Assembly: GCA_028826165.1 (NCBI GenBank)
Contig: JAPDFW010000147.1
Coordinates: forward strand, 22,501 to 86,500
DNA length: 64,000 bases
DNA from: Anaeramoeba ignava
Lineage: Eukaryota; Metamonada; Anaeramoebidae
Reading direction: 5' to 3'
Shown: positions 41,080 to 53,869 of the stretch, one piece after another
Position numbering within the stretch: position 1 is the stretch's first letter
How the letters are laid out: the number at the start of each line of letters is the position of its first letter
Made by a program: the position numbers and the translations under genes
Notes under the pieces: generated by a model
What the model saw: only the letters and a program-made list of their open reading frames with translations
Databases searched by the model: none
Told to the model about the DNA's origin: nothing

Positions 41080-43957
41080 TCATTTTAAACAAATTTGTTT
41101 TGTTTGAAAATGAGAAGAATAAATATTTTCTTGAATATTCTTTTGATGAACAACAACATCAATATTTTCATTTTTTCTTTTTCTTGATGGAAAGGGTTGT
41201 TTTGGTGTTGTTTGTTTGTTTTCAAAAGCAAGAATTCCTCGAAAAATTTTTGTAAATTCTTCTCTTGAAATTACTAATTGAAAATCAATAAGAAATAAAA
41301 ATTCCAATTCAAGTTTATTCATTTCTTCTAAAGGAATTCCTCCAACCTATTTTTAATTATTAAAATTATATATAAAATAATTATTAAAATTATTATTATT
41401 AAAATTATTAAAATTATTATTATTAAAATTATATATAAAATAATTATTAAAATTATTAAAATTATTATTATTAAAATAATTATTAAAATTATTAATAAAT
41501 TTTTACTGTTGCATAAAATTTATTATTATAGAATTGATCATCAAAGAATTTTGCAGCACTCATAACACTAATTAAATTAAAAATTAAAAATTAAAAATTA
41601 AAAATTAAAAATTAAAAATTAAAAATTAAAAATTAAAAATTAAAAATTAAAAATTAAAAATTAAAAAAGATAAATAATTACGCTGTAACTAAAAATCGAT
41701 GAATATTATATTTGGTTAAGAAAATATTTGAATTTTGTTTAATAATTCGCAAAATATAAGCAATAGCAACAACAAAACATTGTTGAGAACAACGAAGATT
41801 ATCAACTAGTCTTTGAACATAATCATGAATAGAAATTGAAGGGAGATCAACTGAAAAAATATTATTTGTATCTTTTTCTTCATCCTTTTTTAAAGAAAAA
41901 CAGTAATTCAATTTAATTTAATAAATTCAATTTAATTTAATTTAATTTAATAAATCAATTTAATTTAATTTAATTTAATTTAATTTAATTTAATTTAATT
42001 TAATTTAATTCAATTTAATTCAATTCAATTCAATTCAATTTAATTTAATAAATCAATTTAATTTAATTTAATTTAATAAATCAATTTAATTTAATTTAAT
42101 TTAATAAATCAATTTAATTTAATTTAATTTAATAAATCAATTTAATTCAATTTAATTTAATCAATTTAATTTAATTTAAAAATCAATTTAATTCAATTCA
42201 ATTTAATTCAATTTAATTTAATTTAATTTAATAAAATCAATTTAATTTAATTTAATTTAATAAATCAATTCAATTCAATTTAATTTAATTCAATTTAATT
42301 TAATAAATCAATTTAATTTAATTTAATTCCAATAAATCAATTTAATTTAATTTAATTTAATAAATTCAATTCAATTTAATTTAATAAATCAATACAATTC
42401 AATTCAATTTAATTTAATTCAATTTAATTTAATTCAATTTAATAAATCAATTTAATAAATCAATTTAATTTAATTCAATTCAATTTAATAAATCAATACA
42501 ATTTAATAAATCAATTCAATTTAATTCAAATCAATTTAATTCAATTTCAATTTAATTCAATTTAATTCAATTTAATTTAATTTAATAAATCAATTTAATT
42601 TAATTTAATTTAATAAATCAATTTAATAAATCAATTTAATTTAATTTAATAAAAATCAATTCAATTCAATTTAATTTAATAAAATAAAATCAATTCAATT
42701 TAATTTAATTTAATTCAATTCAATTAATTTAATTTAAAAATTCAATTTAAATTCAATTTAATTTAAATTCAATTTAATTAAATCAATTTTAATTCAAATT
42801 CAATTCAATTTAATAATTTTAATAAATTCAATTCAATTTAATATTTAATTTAATTTAATTAAATTTAATAAATCAATTTAATTTAATTTAATTTAATTCA
42901 ATTCAAATAAATTCAATTTCAATTTATTTAAATTCAATTCAATTTAATAAATCAAATTAATTTAATTTAATTTAATTTCAATTTAATTTAATAAAATTCA
43001 ATTCAATTTAATAAAATCAATTTAATTTAATAAATCAATTCAATTTAATTTAATTTCAATTTAATTTAACAAATCAATTCAATTTAATTTAATTTTAATC
43101 AATTTAATTCAATTTAATTTAATTTAATTTAATAAATCAATTCAATTTAATTTAATTTAATAAATCAATTCAAATCAATTTAATTTAATTTAATTTAATT
43201 TAATAAATCAATTTAATTTAATTTAATTTTAATTAATTTAATTTCAATTTAATTTCAATTTAATAAATCAATTTAATTTAATTTAATTTAATTCAATTTA
43301 ATAAATCAATTTAATTTAATTTAATTTAATAAATCAATTTAATTTAATAAATCAATTCAATTTAATTCAATTTAATTTTAATAAATCAATTTAATTCAAT
43401 TTAATTTTAATAAATCAATTTAATTCAATTTAATTTAATAAATTTAATTTAATTCAATTTAATTTTAATTTAATTTAATTAAATCAATTTAATTTAATTA
43501 ATTTAATTCAATTAAATTTAATAAATCAATTTAATTTAATAATTTAATTTAATTCAATTTAATAAATCAATTTAATTTAATTTAATTTAATTTAATAAAT
43601 CAATTCAATTTAATTTAATAAATCAATTTAATTTAATTTAATTTAATTTAATTCAATTTAATTTAATTTAATAAATCAATTCAATTCAATTTAATAAATC
43701 AATTTAATTTAATAAATCAATTCAATTTAATTTAATTCAATTTAATTTAATAAATCAATTCAATTCAATTTAATTCAATAAATCAATTCAATTCAATTTA
43801 ATTTAATTTTAATAGAAAAAATAAAATTCCAAATAAAAGTAAAAAGGAAAAAAAAGAGTCTAATTTTTATTATTTATTTTCTTACTTCACATAAATTTAC
43901 AAGTTGGCTTAAAAGATTAGAAATATTTGTAGATAATTTAATAAGAAGATGATCCAT
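41080..43957 (-). CDS. PHO80-like / P-type (cyclin-U) cyclin
   Basis: Small cyclin of the PHO80 family, expected to bind a PHO85/CDK5-type kinase. Exons: 43957-43886, 41884-41682, 41567-41507 and 41346-41080; 603 bases, 200 residues, phases consistent. Exon 1 gives an LLIKLSTNISNLLSQLV helix. Then come PSISIHDYVQRLV, CSQQCFVVAIAYILRII, NIHRFLVTAVMSAAKFFDD, YNNKFYATVGGIPLEEMNKL and ELEFLFLIDFQLVIS, in the order typical of this family. The first intron is 2.0 kb of a 5-12 bp repeat and is over three times longer than the coding sequence. Its start codon is about 220 bp from the divergent RCC1-BTB copy 5. The tail after residue 145 is basic and unconserved. Confidence 0.9.
41345..41505. repeat. 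AAAATTATTATT array in a cyclin intron
   Basis: Tandem AAAATTATTATTATT and ATATATAAAATAATT units in the short intron between exons 3 and 4. Confidence 0.65.
41572..41668. repeat. TTAAAAA heptamer array in a cyclin intron
   Basis: About 13 near-perfect copies of AAAAATT fill the 114 bp intron between cyclin exons 2 and 3. Confidence 0.75.
41905..43815. repeat. AATTT/AATTC array with TAATAAATCAATT spacers in cyclin intron 1
   Basis: A 1.9 kb array of the pentamer AATTT (with AATTC variants), broken about every 20-40 bp by TTTAATAAATCAATT. It fills the intron between donor GTAAG at 43885 and acceptor at 41886-41885. The longer-period spacing gives a higher-order repeat. No gene is visible. Confidence 0.92.
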
Positions 43958-44177
43958 TTGAAAAGAAAATAAAAAAATAAAAAAAATTAAAAATAAAATT
44001 TTTTATTTAAATTTTTTTTATTTTATTTATGGGGGCAATTGTTTATAAAAAAAAATAATTATTAGTAATTTTTGTTATTTTGTTATTAATTAAGATCAAA
44101 ATAAAAAGCAAATAAAACTTATCTTTATTTTTATTTTTATTTTAATTTTATTTTTTTTTCATTTTTTTATTTGGCAA
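43958..44177. promoter_or_regulatory. Divergent promoter region, cyclin / RCC1-BTB copy 5
   Basis: A 220 bp gap containing TTTTTTTTCATTTTTTT just before the ATG at 44178 and A-rich runs on the cyclin side. GGGGGCAATTG at 44032 is unusually GC-rich for this DNA. Confidence 0.45.
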
Positions 44178-45952
44178 ATGAATGATTGTTTATTTTTTGG
44201 TTATAATGAAAATCCAAAACTTTTCAAAAATGAACCAGATGAAATAACAAAACCAATTCAATTTAAATTTGAAAATGAAAATGAAAATGAAAATGAAAAA
44301 CAAATTAAACAAATTTCAACAGGAGGTTTAGCAACAATTTTACTTTTTGAAAATGGAAAAGCAATAGAATATTTAAATGAAGATGAATTAAATCAAAATC
44401 CTCAAAAATCCAAATTGAAAATATTCAAAAAGTATCTGTTGGTTCTGGAAATGAAGCTATTTTAACAAAAGAAGGAAATGTATTTGCAAGAGGAGAGAAT
44501 ATCAATTCAGAAAATCCAAAAGAATTTATCAATATTTCATCATTAATTGAAGATACAAATGATAGAATAATTAAAGATGTTGTTTGTGGTGTTTCTTCAA
44601 CTTATTTATTAACTTCAAATCAAAATGCTTATGGAATTGGTTCAAATAATAATGGTGAACTTGGCCGTCCTTTACCAAAACATTCAGAAAAACCAATTTT
44701 AATGATGAAAAATGTTTCTAAAATATTTTCAGGAATTGCTTCAAATTTCGTTTTTCTTTTAAATTCAAATCAAGAATTATTTGGATGTGGAAATAATACC
44801 TTTGGTCAACTTGGATTAGGAGGATCAAGAAAAGCAGCAATGATCAAAAAATTAACACAAATCCAAAATATTCCAAAAGGCAAAATAATTGATATTCAAT
44901 CTGGATATTTTCATTCAATAATGTTGATTGAAAATGAAAATGAAAATCCAAAAAGAAAACTTTATTCATGTGGAGATTATGAAAATAATGGACTTGGCAA
45001 AAATCAAAAAACTTATGAATTTACTGAAATCAAATCATCTTTATTTGAAAATGATGATATTCGAGAATTCTCCAGTGAAAGTAATCATACTTTGATTTTA
45101 ACCGAAAAAGGAAATTTTATTGGATTTGGAAGCAATGAAACTGGTGAATTAGGAACTGGAGATACAAAAAATCAATTAATTCCAATTCAAATTGAACTTC
45201 CTAAATTAAGATTTAATGAAGAAATTTCCAATTATCATATTTCTTGTGGATTTGCTAATTCATTTATTTATTATTCTTCTTCTCCTTCTTCTTTTTCCAA
45301 TCTTGAAGAAGATTTGATAAAATTATTTAGAAGAAAAGAATTTTGCAATATTTCATTTAAAACAGAAAATGGAGAAATAATTGAAGCTCATAGATTAATA
45401 TTGAAATATAGATTAAATCAAAATCAAAATGAAATTGAAAAACTTCAAGAAATTATTTCAAAAAAATCAATTAAAGAATCAAATCAAATATTTGAAATGA
45501 TTTATTCAAACAGAATTATAAATCCAAAATTATATTCTGAAATTAAAGAAATTATAAATTCAAATGAAAAAATTGAAGAAACAATGAAAAGAATTTATTT
45601 AAATGAAAATGAAAATGAAAATGAAAAAGATTTTATTATTGAAAGAAAAGAAAAACAATATAAATTCCCAAAATTAATATTAATAATGAGAAGTGAATTA
45701 TATCGAGGAATGTTTTTATCTGTTACTGAAGAGACTTCTAATAAAGTTGCAGATTATAGTGAATTAAGTAATAAATCATTTCAAATATTTGAATATTGGA
45801 TTTATTCAAATCAAATTAAAGATGAAATTCAAATTACACAAGAAATCATTGATGAAATTAAAAAAGGAATTGATTATTTTCAATTAAATCAAACAAATCC
45901 AAATTTATTTGATTTATTAATTAACAAATTTAATAATCAAAATCAAAATTAA
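44178..45952 (+). pseudogene. RCC1-repeat/BTB protein, copy 5 (one frame break)
   Basis: First of three plus-strand copies, starting MNDCLFFGYNENPK. RCC1 blades GNNTFGQLGLGG and GFGSNETGELGTG are followed by the BTB region (LFRRKEFCNISF, EAHRLILKYRL, FPKLILIMRSELYRG) and an NNQNQN end. The frame breaks at about 44408 where one A is missing from CAAAAATCC; adding it restores PQKIQIENIQKVSVG and a 1776-base frame (591 residues). The stop TAA is itself a C-to-T variant of the CAAAAT hexamer that follows. Leader: TTTTTTTTCATTTTTTT. Functional status is uncertain. Confidence 0.78.
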
Positions 45953-46455
45953 AATTAAAATTAAAATTAAAATTAAAATCAAAATTCAAATCAAAATTAA
46001 AAATTAAAATCAAAATTAAAATTAAAATTAAAATTAAAATTAAAAATTAAAATTAAAATTAAAAATTAAAATTAAAATTAAAATCAAAATTAAAATTAAA
46101 ATTAAAATTAAAATTAAAATTAAAATTAAAATTAAAATCAAAATTAAAATTAAAATTAAAATTAAAATCAAAATTAAAATTAAAATTAAAATTAAAATTA
46201 AAAATTAAAATTAAAATTAAAATTAAAATTAAAATTAAAATTAAAATCAAAATTAAAATTCAAAAATCAAAAAAATTAAAATTAAAATTAAAATTAAAAT
46301 TAAAATTAAAATCAAAATTAAAATTAAAATTAAAATTAAATTTAAAATTAAAATTAAAATTAAAATTAAAATTAAAATTAAAATTAAAATTAAAATTAAA
46401 ATTAAAATTAAAATTAAAATTAAAATTTAAAATTAAAATTAAAATTAAAATTCCA
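45940..46455. repeat. AAAATT hexamer array after RCC1-BTB copy 5
   Basis: About 80 copies of TAAAAT/AAAATT with occasional CAAAAT. It grows seamlessly out of the CAAAAT coding repeat at the end of copy 5 and ends just before the leader of copy 6. Confidence 0.88.
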
Positions 46456-46494
46456 AAATTTTTTTTTCATTTTTTCATTTTTTACTTTTCAAAA

Positions 46495-48271
46495 ATGAAT
46501 GAAATTTTATATTTTGGTTTAAATGAAAATCCAATTCTTTTCAAAAATGAAACAGAAAAGATAAGAAAACCAATTCAATTTAAATTTGAAAATGAAAATG
46601 AAAATGAAAATGAAATTAAACAAATTTCAACAGGAGGTTTAGCAACAATTTTCCTTTTTGAAAATGGAAAAGCAATAGAATATTTAACTGAAAATGATTC
46701 AAATCAAAATCCTGAAAAAATCCAAATTGAAAATATTCAAAAAGTAACTGTTGGTCTTGATAATGAAGTTATTTTAACAATAGAAGGAAATGTATTTGCC
46801 AAAGGAGAAGATATTAATCCAAATAATCCAAATGAATTTATCAATATTTCATCATTAATTGAAGATACAAATGATAGAATAATTCAAGATATTGTTTCTG
46901 GATCTGGTTCAATTTATTTATTAACTTCAAATCAAAATGTTTATGGAATTGGTGATAATGAATATTCTCAACTTGGCCTTGATTCAGAAACACTTCCAAA
47001 AACAGAAAAACCAATTTTAATGATGAAAAATGTTTCTAAAATATTTTCAGGAAATTGTTCAATACATGTTTTTCTTTTAAATTCAAATCAAGAATTATTT
47101 GGATGCGGTAATAATGAAGATGGTCAACTTGGATTAGGAGGATCAAGAAAAGCAGCAATGATCAAAAAATTAACACAAATCCAAAATATTCCAAAAGGTA
47201 AAATAATTGATATTCAATGTGGAAATTTTCATTCAATAATGTTGATTGAAAATGAAGATGAAAATCCAAAAAGAAAACTTTATTCATGCGGGAATTATGA
47301 ATATAATGGACTTGGCAAAGAAGATGAAAACACTTATGAATTTACTGAAATTAAATCATCTTTATTTGAAAATGATAATATTCTTGATTTTTCTGTTGGA
47401 GGATATCATACTTTGATTTTAACTTCCAATTCAAAATTTATTGGATTTGGCAATAATTTTTATGATAAATTAGGAACTGGAGATACTGAACATCAATCAA
47501 TTCCAATTCAAATTGAACTTCCTAAATTAAGATTTAATGAAGAAATTTCTAATTATCATATTTCTTGTGGTAATTTTTATTCATCATTTCTTTATTATTC
47601 CCCTTCTCTTTCTCCTTTTTCCAATCTTGAAGAAGATTTGATAAAATTATTTAGAAGAAAAGAATTTTGCAATATTTCATTTAAAACCGAAAATGGAGAA
47701 ATAATCTAAAGCTCATAAATTAATATTGAAATATAGATTAAATCAAAATCAAAATCAAATTGAAAAACTTCAAGAAATTATTTCAAAAAAATCAATTAAA
47801 GAATCAAATCAAATATTTGAAATGATTTATTCAAACAGAATAATAAATCCAAAATTATATTCTGAAATTAAAGAAATTATAAATTTAAATGAAAAAATTG
47901 AAGAAACAATGAAAAGAATTTATTTAAATGAAAATGAAAATGAAAATGAAAAAGATTTTATAATTGAAAGAAAAGAAAAACAATATAAATTTCCAAAATT
48001 AATATTAATAATGAGAAGTGAATTATATCGAGGAATGTTTTTATCTGTAAATGAAGATACTTCTAATAAAGTTGAAGATTATAGTGAAATAAGTATTAAA
48101 TCATTTCAAATATTTGAATATTGGATTTATTCAAATCAAATTAAAGATGAAATTCAAATTACACAACAAATAATTGATGAACTCGAATCAGGAATTGATT
48201 ATTTTCAATTAAATCAAACAAATCCAAATTTATTTGATTTATTAATTAACAAATTTAATAATCAAAATTAA
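46495..48271 (+). pseudogene. RCC1-repeat/BTB protein, copy 6 (one frame break)
   Basis: Starts MNEILYFGLNENPILF. RCC1 blades include GIGDNEYSQLGLD and GNNEDGQLGLGG. The frame is open to NGEII, where AATCTAAAG replaces AATTAAAG (extra base at about 47706) and creates a stop. Removing it joins the remainder (AHKLILKYRL to NKFNNQN), giving 1776 bases and 591 residues, the same length as copy 5. It is very close in sequence to copies 5 and 7, suggesting recent tandem duplication. Leader TTTTTCATTTTTTCATTT ends about 10 bases before the ATG. Confidence 0.78.
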
Positions 48272-48885
48272 AATTAAAATTAAAATCAAAATTAAAATTA
48301 AAATCAAATTTAAAATTTAAAATTAAAATTAAAATTAAAATTAAAATTAAAATTAAAATTAAAATTAAAATTAAAATTAAAATTAAAATTAAAATTAAAA
48401 TTAAAATTAAAATTAAAATTAAAATTAAAATTAAAATTAAAATTAAAATTAAAATTAAAATTAAAATCAAAATTAAAATTAAAAATTAAAATTAAAATTA
48501 AAATTAAAATTAAAATTAAAATTAAAATTAAAAATTAAAATTAAAATCAAAATTAAAATTAAAATTAAAATTAAAATTAAAATCAAAAAAATCAAAATCC
48601 AAAATTAAAATTAAAATTAAAATTAAAATTAAAATTAAAATTAAAATTAAAATTAAAAATCAAATTAAAATCAAAAATTAAAATTAAAATCAAAATTAAA
48701 ATTAAAATTAAAATTAAAATTAAAATTTAAAATTAAAATCAAAATTAAATTAAAATTAAAATCAAAATTAAAATTAAAATCAAAATTAAAATTAAAATTA
48801 AAATTAAAATTAAAAATAAAATTAAAATTAAAATTAAAAATTAAAATTCAAAATCAAAATTAAAATTAAAATCAAAATTCCAAAA
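48265..48885. repeat. AAAATT hexamer array after RCC1-BTB copy 6
   Basis: About 620 bp of TAAAAT/AAAATT with CAAAAT interruptions, starting at the stop codon of copy 6 and ending at the leader of copy 7. Confidence 0.88.
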
Positions 48886-48923
48886 TTTTTTTTTCATTTT
48901 TTTCATTTTTTTACTTTTCAAAA

Positions 48924-50708
48924 ATGAATGAAATTTTATATTTTGGTTTAAATCAAAATCCAATTCTTTTCAAAAATGAAACAGAAAAGATAAGAAAACC
49001 AATTCAATTTAAATTTGAAAATGAAAATGAAAATGAAAATGAAAAACAAATTAAACAAATTTCAACAGGAGATTTTGGAACAATTTTCCTTTTTAAAAAT
49101 GGAAAAGCAATAGAATATTTAAAAGATTCAAATGAAAAACCTGAAAAAATCCAAATTGAAGAAAATATTCAAAAAGTATCTGTTGGTGCTCAAAATGAAG
49201 CTATTTTAACAATAGAAGGAAATGTATTCGCAAAAGGAAAAGATATTAATTCAAAAAATCCAAATGAATTTATCAATATTTCATCATTAATTGAATATAT
49301 AAACGATAGAGTAATTCAAGATATTGTTTCTGGATACAATTCAATTTATTTATTAACTTCAAATCAAAATGCTTATGGAATTGGTTCTAATCATAATGGT
49401 CAACTTGGTTTTGATTTTAAAACACTTAAAGAAACAAAAAAACCAATTTTAATAATGAAAAATGTTTCTAAAATATTTTCAGGAAATAATTCAACTCATG
49501 TTTTTCTTTTAAATTCAAATCAAGAATTATTTGTATCGGGTGATAATCAATCTTCTCAAGTTGGATTAGGAGGACCAAGAAAAGAAAGAGAAATCAAAAA
49601 ATTAGCCAAAATGCAAATTTATCCAAAAGGTAAAATAATTGATATTCAATGTGGATTTGAACATTCAATAATGTTGATTGAAAATGAAAATGAAAATGAA
49701 AATGAAAATCCAAAAAGAAAACTTTATTCATGTGGATATTGGGAATATAACGGACTTAACAAAATAACTCCATATACAAATGAATTTACTGAAATCAAAT
49801 CATCTTTATTTGAAAAATGATAATATTCTTGAAATTTCTTGTGGAAGCTATCATACTTTAATTTTAACAATAAAAGGGAAACTAATTGGATTTGGCAATA
49901 ATTTATTTGGTGAATTAGGAATTGAAGATACAAAAAATCAACCAATTCCAATTCAAATTGAACTTCCTAAATTAAGATTTAATGAAAATATTTCCGATTA
50001 TCATTTTTCTTGTGGATATTATAAGTCATTTCTTTATTATTCTCTCCCTTCTTTTCTCCTTTTTCCAATCTTGAAGAAGATTTGATAAAATTATTTAAAA
50101 GAAAAGAATTTTGTAATATTTCATTTAAAACCGAAAATGGAGAAATAATTAAAGCTCATAAATTAATATTGAAATATAGATTAAATCAAAATGAAAATCA
50201 AAATGAAAAACTTCAAGAAATTATTTCAAAAAAATCAATTAAAGAATCAAATCAAATATTTGAAATGATTTATTCAAACAGAATAATAAATCCAAAATTA
50301 TATTGTGAAATTAAAGAAATTATAAATTTAAATGAAAAAATAGAAGAAACAATGAAAAGAATTTATTTAAATGAAAATGAAAATGAAAAAGATTTTATAA
50401 TTGAAAGAAAAGAAAACCAATATAAATTTCCAAAATTAATATTAATAATGAGAAGTGAATTATATCGAGGAATGTTTTTATCTGTAACAGAAGATACTTC
50501 TAATAAAGTTACAGATTATAGTGAATTAAGTAATAAATCATTTCAAATATTTGAATATTGGATTTATTCAAATCAAATTAAAGATGAAATCCAAATTACA
50601 CAAGAAATAATTAATGAAATTAAAATTGGAATTGATTATTTTCAATTAAATCAAACAAATCCAAATTTATTTGATTTATTAATTAATAAATTTAATAATC
50701 AAAATTAA
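48924..50708 (+). pseudogene. RCC1-repeat/BTB protein, copy 7 (two frame breaks)
   Basis: Starts MNEILYFGLNQNPILF. The blades are complete (GIGSNHNGQLGFD, GFGNNLFGELG) and the BTB region ends NKFNNQN. An extra A at about 49815 (GAAAAATG for GAAAATG) and a missing T at about 50055 break and then restore the frame; the corrected length is 1785 bases (594 residues). Between the two sites the alternative frame reads the expected ILEISCGSYHTLIL blade, confirming that both are single-base changes. One blade has lost its GCG (FVSGDNQSSQVG), a real substitution relative to its sisters. Confidence 0.77.
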
Positions 50709-50798
50709 AATTAAAATCAAAATTAAATTTTTTTATGTATTTTTTTTATTGAATAGAAATGTTTTTTTTTTAAAAAAAAAAGAATAGAAAAAAGAAAA

Positions 50799-53700
50799 TT
50801 ATTTGCGTCTTTGATTTTTCACAATTTCAGGAAAAAGGATTTCAAACTCTTTTTCTTGTTCTTTTGTTTCTTTTTGTTTTCTATTTTTTGAATGAAAATT
50901 TGAATCATTTGGGGAATGTGAAGAATTTTTTCTTTCTAATTGAGATTCTTTATCTTTTTGAGTTTCATTTGCAGTTGAATTTGAATGATGATGAGAATGA
51001 TGATGAGAATGATGATAAGATTTGAAATAATCTTCATTTGATTTCTTTTTTTCTTCTCGATTTTCTTTTTCTTTTGGATTTTCTTTTGAATGATGATACT
51101 TTTTAAAATATTCTTCGTTTGATTTTTTATGAGGATTTTCTTTTGAATGATTTGAATCGTTTTGATTTGAATCATTTTTGTGATGGTGATGGTGATGATA
51201 ATGGTGATTATGGTCCATCTTTTCTTTTGTATCTTTGTGTTTAGAATCATCTTTATTTTTTGAAAATGAATCATGTGATTTATGAGAATTTGAATTTGAA
51301 TTTTGATCATTTAATTTTGATTGATTTTCTTGTTTTTCCTTTTGAATGTCCATATTATTTTCCTCGTTTTTTGAATTTGAATTGTGATGTGAATGAGAAC
51401 GTGAATGTGAATGAGAACGTGAATGTGATTTGTGTGATTCTTTTGAATGTGAATTTCTATGATGATAATCTTGATAACGAGAACTGTAATTATGGGATTT
51501 GTATTGATGAGAATTATATTCTGATTTTTGATCATATTTTGAGTGTGATTCTCTTGGGAATTTTCTTGGATTGTAGTCAAAACGATAAGAGGAATGATAA
51601 TAACGTCTTTGATTCAAATTATTTGGATAATAAGGATCTTCATATCGATATTCTTCTTGGAGTTGATTCCCAATTTTTTCGTCATTTGTTTTTGCTTCTA
51701 TTGTTTCTTTTGTTTGATCTTTTGAATCTGGAATTTTTGGTTCTTGTGGGTTACTTGGGATTGGATTATAAAAAGGTTGCACGTAATTATAATTAATCCC
51801 ATATGGAAATGGATATGAAGGTGCATTATATGGGAATATTCCTGGAAAATATGGTGGTTGTGTTGTTGTTGGTACTGTTGTTGATATTGTTGGTGGTGTT
51901 GGTGTTGCTCGTGGATTTCTTTTCTGTTTATCAGATATAGAAGAAGGAACAACATGCCAAGGCCTTTGTTTTGGTGGAATAAATTTTTGATTTTGATTTT
52001 GATTTTGATTTTGATTTTCAATTTGATTTTGGTTTGGATTTTGATTTTGATTTTGATTTTGATTTTGATTTTGATTTTGATTTTTAATTTGATTTTGATT
52101 TTGATTTTGATTTTGATTTTGATTTTCAATTTGATTTTGATTTTGATTTTGATTTTGATTTGGATTTGGATTTTGATTTTGATTTTGATTTTGATTTTGA
52201 TTTTGATTTTGATTTTGATTTTGATTTTGATTTTGATTTTGATTTTGATTTTGATTTTGATTTTGATTTTCAATTTGATTTTGATTTTGATTTTGATTTT
52301 GATTTTGATTTAGATTTTTATTTAGATTTTGATTTTGATTTTGATTTTGATTTTGATTTTTATTTTCGATTTTCGTTTTTATTTTCATTTTCGTTTTGAT
52401 TTTGATTTTCCTCTTTTTGTAAAAAAATTTGAATTTTCTCTCTTGTCTTTTGATCTGTAATAATATCTTCAGTAGAAATTTCCTTTTGACATTTAGGACA
52501 ATGCAAAGCAATATCATGGTCCTTAAACAGGTCGAATGCCTGAAGAGGGGTTGACAAATGGGTTCTTATACAATCATCACAAAACTTGCTTGCGCAGCAT
52601 TTAACAGTAACAGCTTGGCGAAGAATTTTGTGACATAATTGACAAGTAAATTCTTCAGGAATTTTTTCCAAGTTGATGTTTTTGTATGTTTTTATATTAT
52701 TATTAAAAGTATTTTCATCAGGCTGAAGCACAGCATATGTTCCATTTCGAAGCTTGTATGTTGTTCCTCCACTTTCTGATGGTCCATCAATTGGCTTCAG
52801 TCGATCTGCTGGTATTCCTTTTGGCAATCTGTTTCGATTTGATTTGATATCATTTCTTTGTTGTTGTTGTTGTTGTTTTTTTTCGTTTGTTTTGCTTTCT
52901 TCTCCGTTTGTTGTTTCCTTTGTTTTCTCATTTTCCGTTTCTTTTTTTTCTTCTTTTCCATCCGTTTTTATCACTTTGTGTGTTTTATCTGGAAAATAAT
53001 TAATTTTTAATGGTATCCTTTTGACCCAAACTGATGAATTTCTTGGAATTGATTCTTGATCATCAAGATATTCTAAATTTTTCCCGAATTTAAATTTTGG
53101 AATAATTTTTTTGTTTGTTTTTTTTTTTTGAGTTTTGTTTTTGTTGAAAGGAAAAAAATTGTTTTTTTTTTTTTAAAATTAGTTAAAAAGATAAATAATA
53201 ATTTTTATAAATCAAAAAAAAAAATTCAAGAAATTCTTTTTAAAATTTCAAATGAAATTTCAAATTAAATTTAAGTCAAAATTTAATCCCGAAGAGAAAA
53301 TGAATTTTAGTTTTAATTCTAATTCATTTTTAAGTTGAAATTTAAAAATAAAATTATTTTTTTTTTTTTTAAATTAAATTCTTTAAATCTTCTGTTCATC
53401 TTCTTTTAAAATTAATCCAACAAAAAAAAAATCAAAAAAACTAAGCATTTCTATTAAAATAAAATGAATTAAAATAAAATTAATATAAATTGCACAATCA
53501 TTTCTCTTCGGGAATCAAATCAAGTAAAAGAATTCTTGAATAAAAAGGAAATTGTTCAAAAAAAAAAAAAAACAATAAAGAAAAAAAAATATTTTAAATA
53601 AAAGAAAAAAAAAATATTTAAAACAAAAATAATAAAGAATTTTTTCGTTGACAAGAAAAGTAAGGAGATAAAGATAATAAAGAAGCAGAAACAAAACCTT

Positions 53701-53869
53701 GACCAGATTGTGCATTTGATATTTGAATATCTGTATTTTGTGAACTTCCTCCTCCAAATTTTGCAAGAATCGCTCTTTTTAATTCTCCAAGAGTTATTGA
53801 TGTTCTTTCATCTAATATTATTCTATCTGCTCGATTTTCGCTAACAAGTTTATATTCTATATACGACAT
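50799..53869 (-). CDS. RBBP6/Mpe1-like DWNN-RING protein (pre-mRNA 3'-end processing, E3 ligase)
   Basis: Homologue of RBBP6/Mpe1, a component of the cleavage and polyadenylation machinery with a ubiquitin-like DWNN domain and a RING. Exons: 53869-53698 and 53072-50799. DWNN: MSYIEYKLVSENRADRI, ITLGELKRAI, DIQISNAQSGQ, then EYLDDQESIPRNSSVWVKRI across the junction (donor GTTTTG). The linker RLPKGIPADRLKP and LRNGTYAVLQPDENTF matches the RBBP6 segment before the RING. The RING is CQLCHKILRQAVTVKCCASK, FCDDCIRTHL and CPKC. The CCHC zinc knuckle usual between DWNN and RING is absent. A long Gln-Asn tract follows, then a Pro-rich and a His-Ser/Arg-Ser-rich tail. One extra base at about 52368 breaks the frame at the Q/N tract; without it the length is 2445 bases (814 residues). 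Confidence 0.9.
51985..52365 (-). repeat. CAAAAT hexamer coding for a Gln-Asn tract in the RBBP6-like gene
   Basis: On the minus strand this is (CAAAAT)n with AATTGA, AATCCA and TTAAAT variants, translated as about 120 residues of Gln-Asn. Shadow frames give Lys-Ile and Asp-Phe repeats. Confidence 0.85.

Noticed and set aside
51260-52399. Plus-strand ORFs opposite the RBBP6-like gene
   Set aside because: Antisense shadows of the Q/N and His/Ser-rich coding region; they carry no domain.
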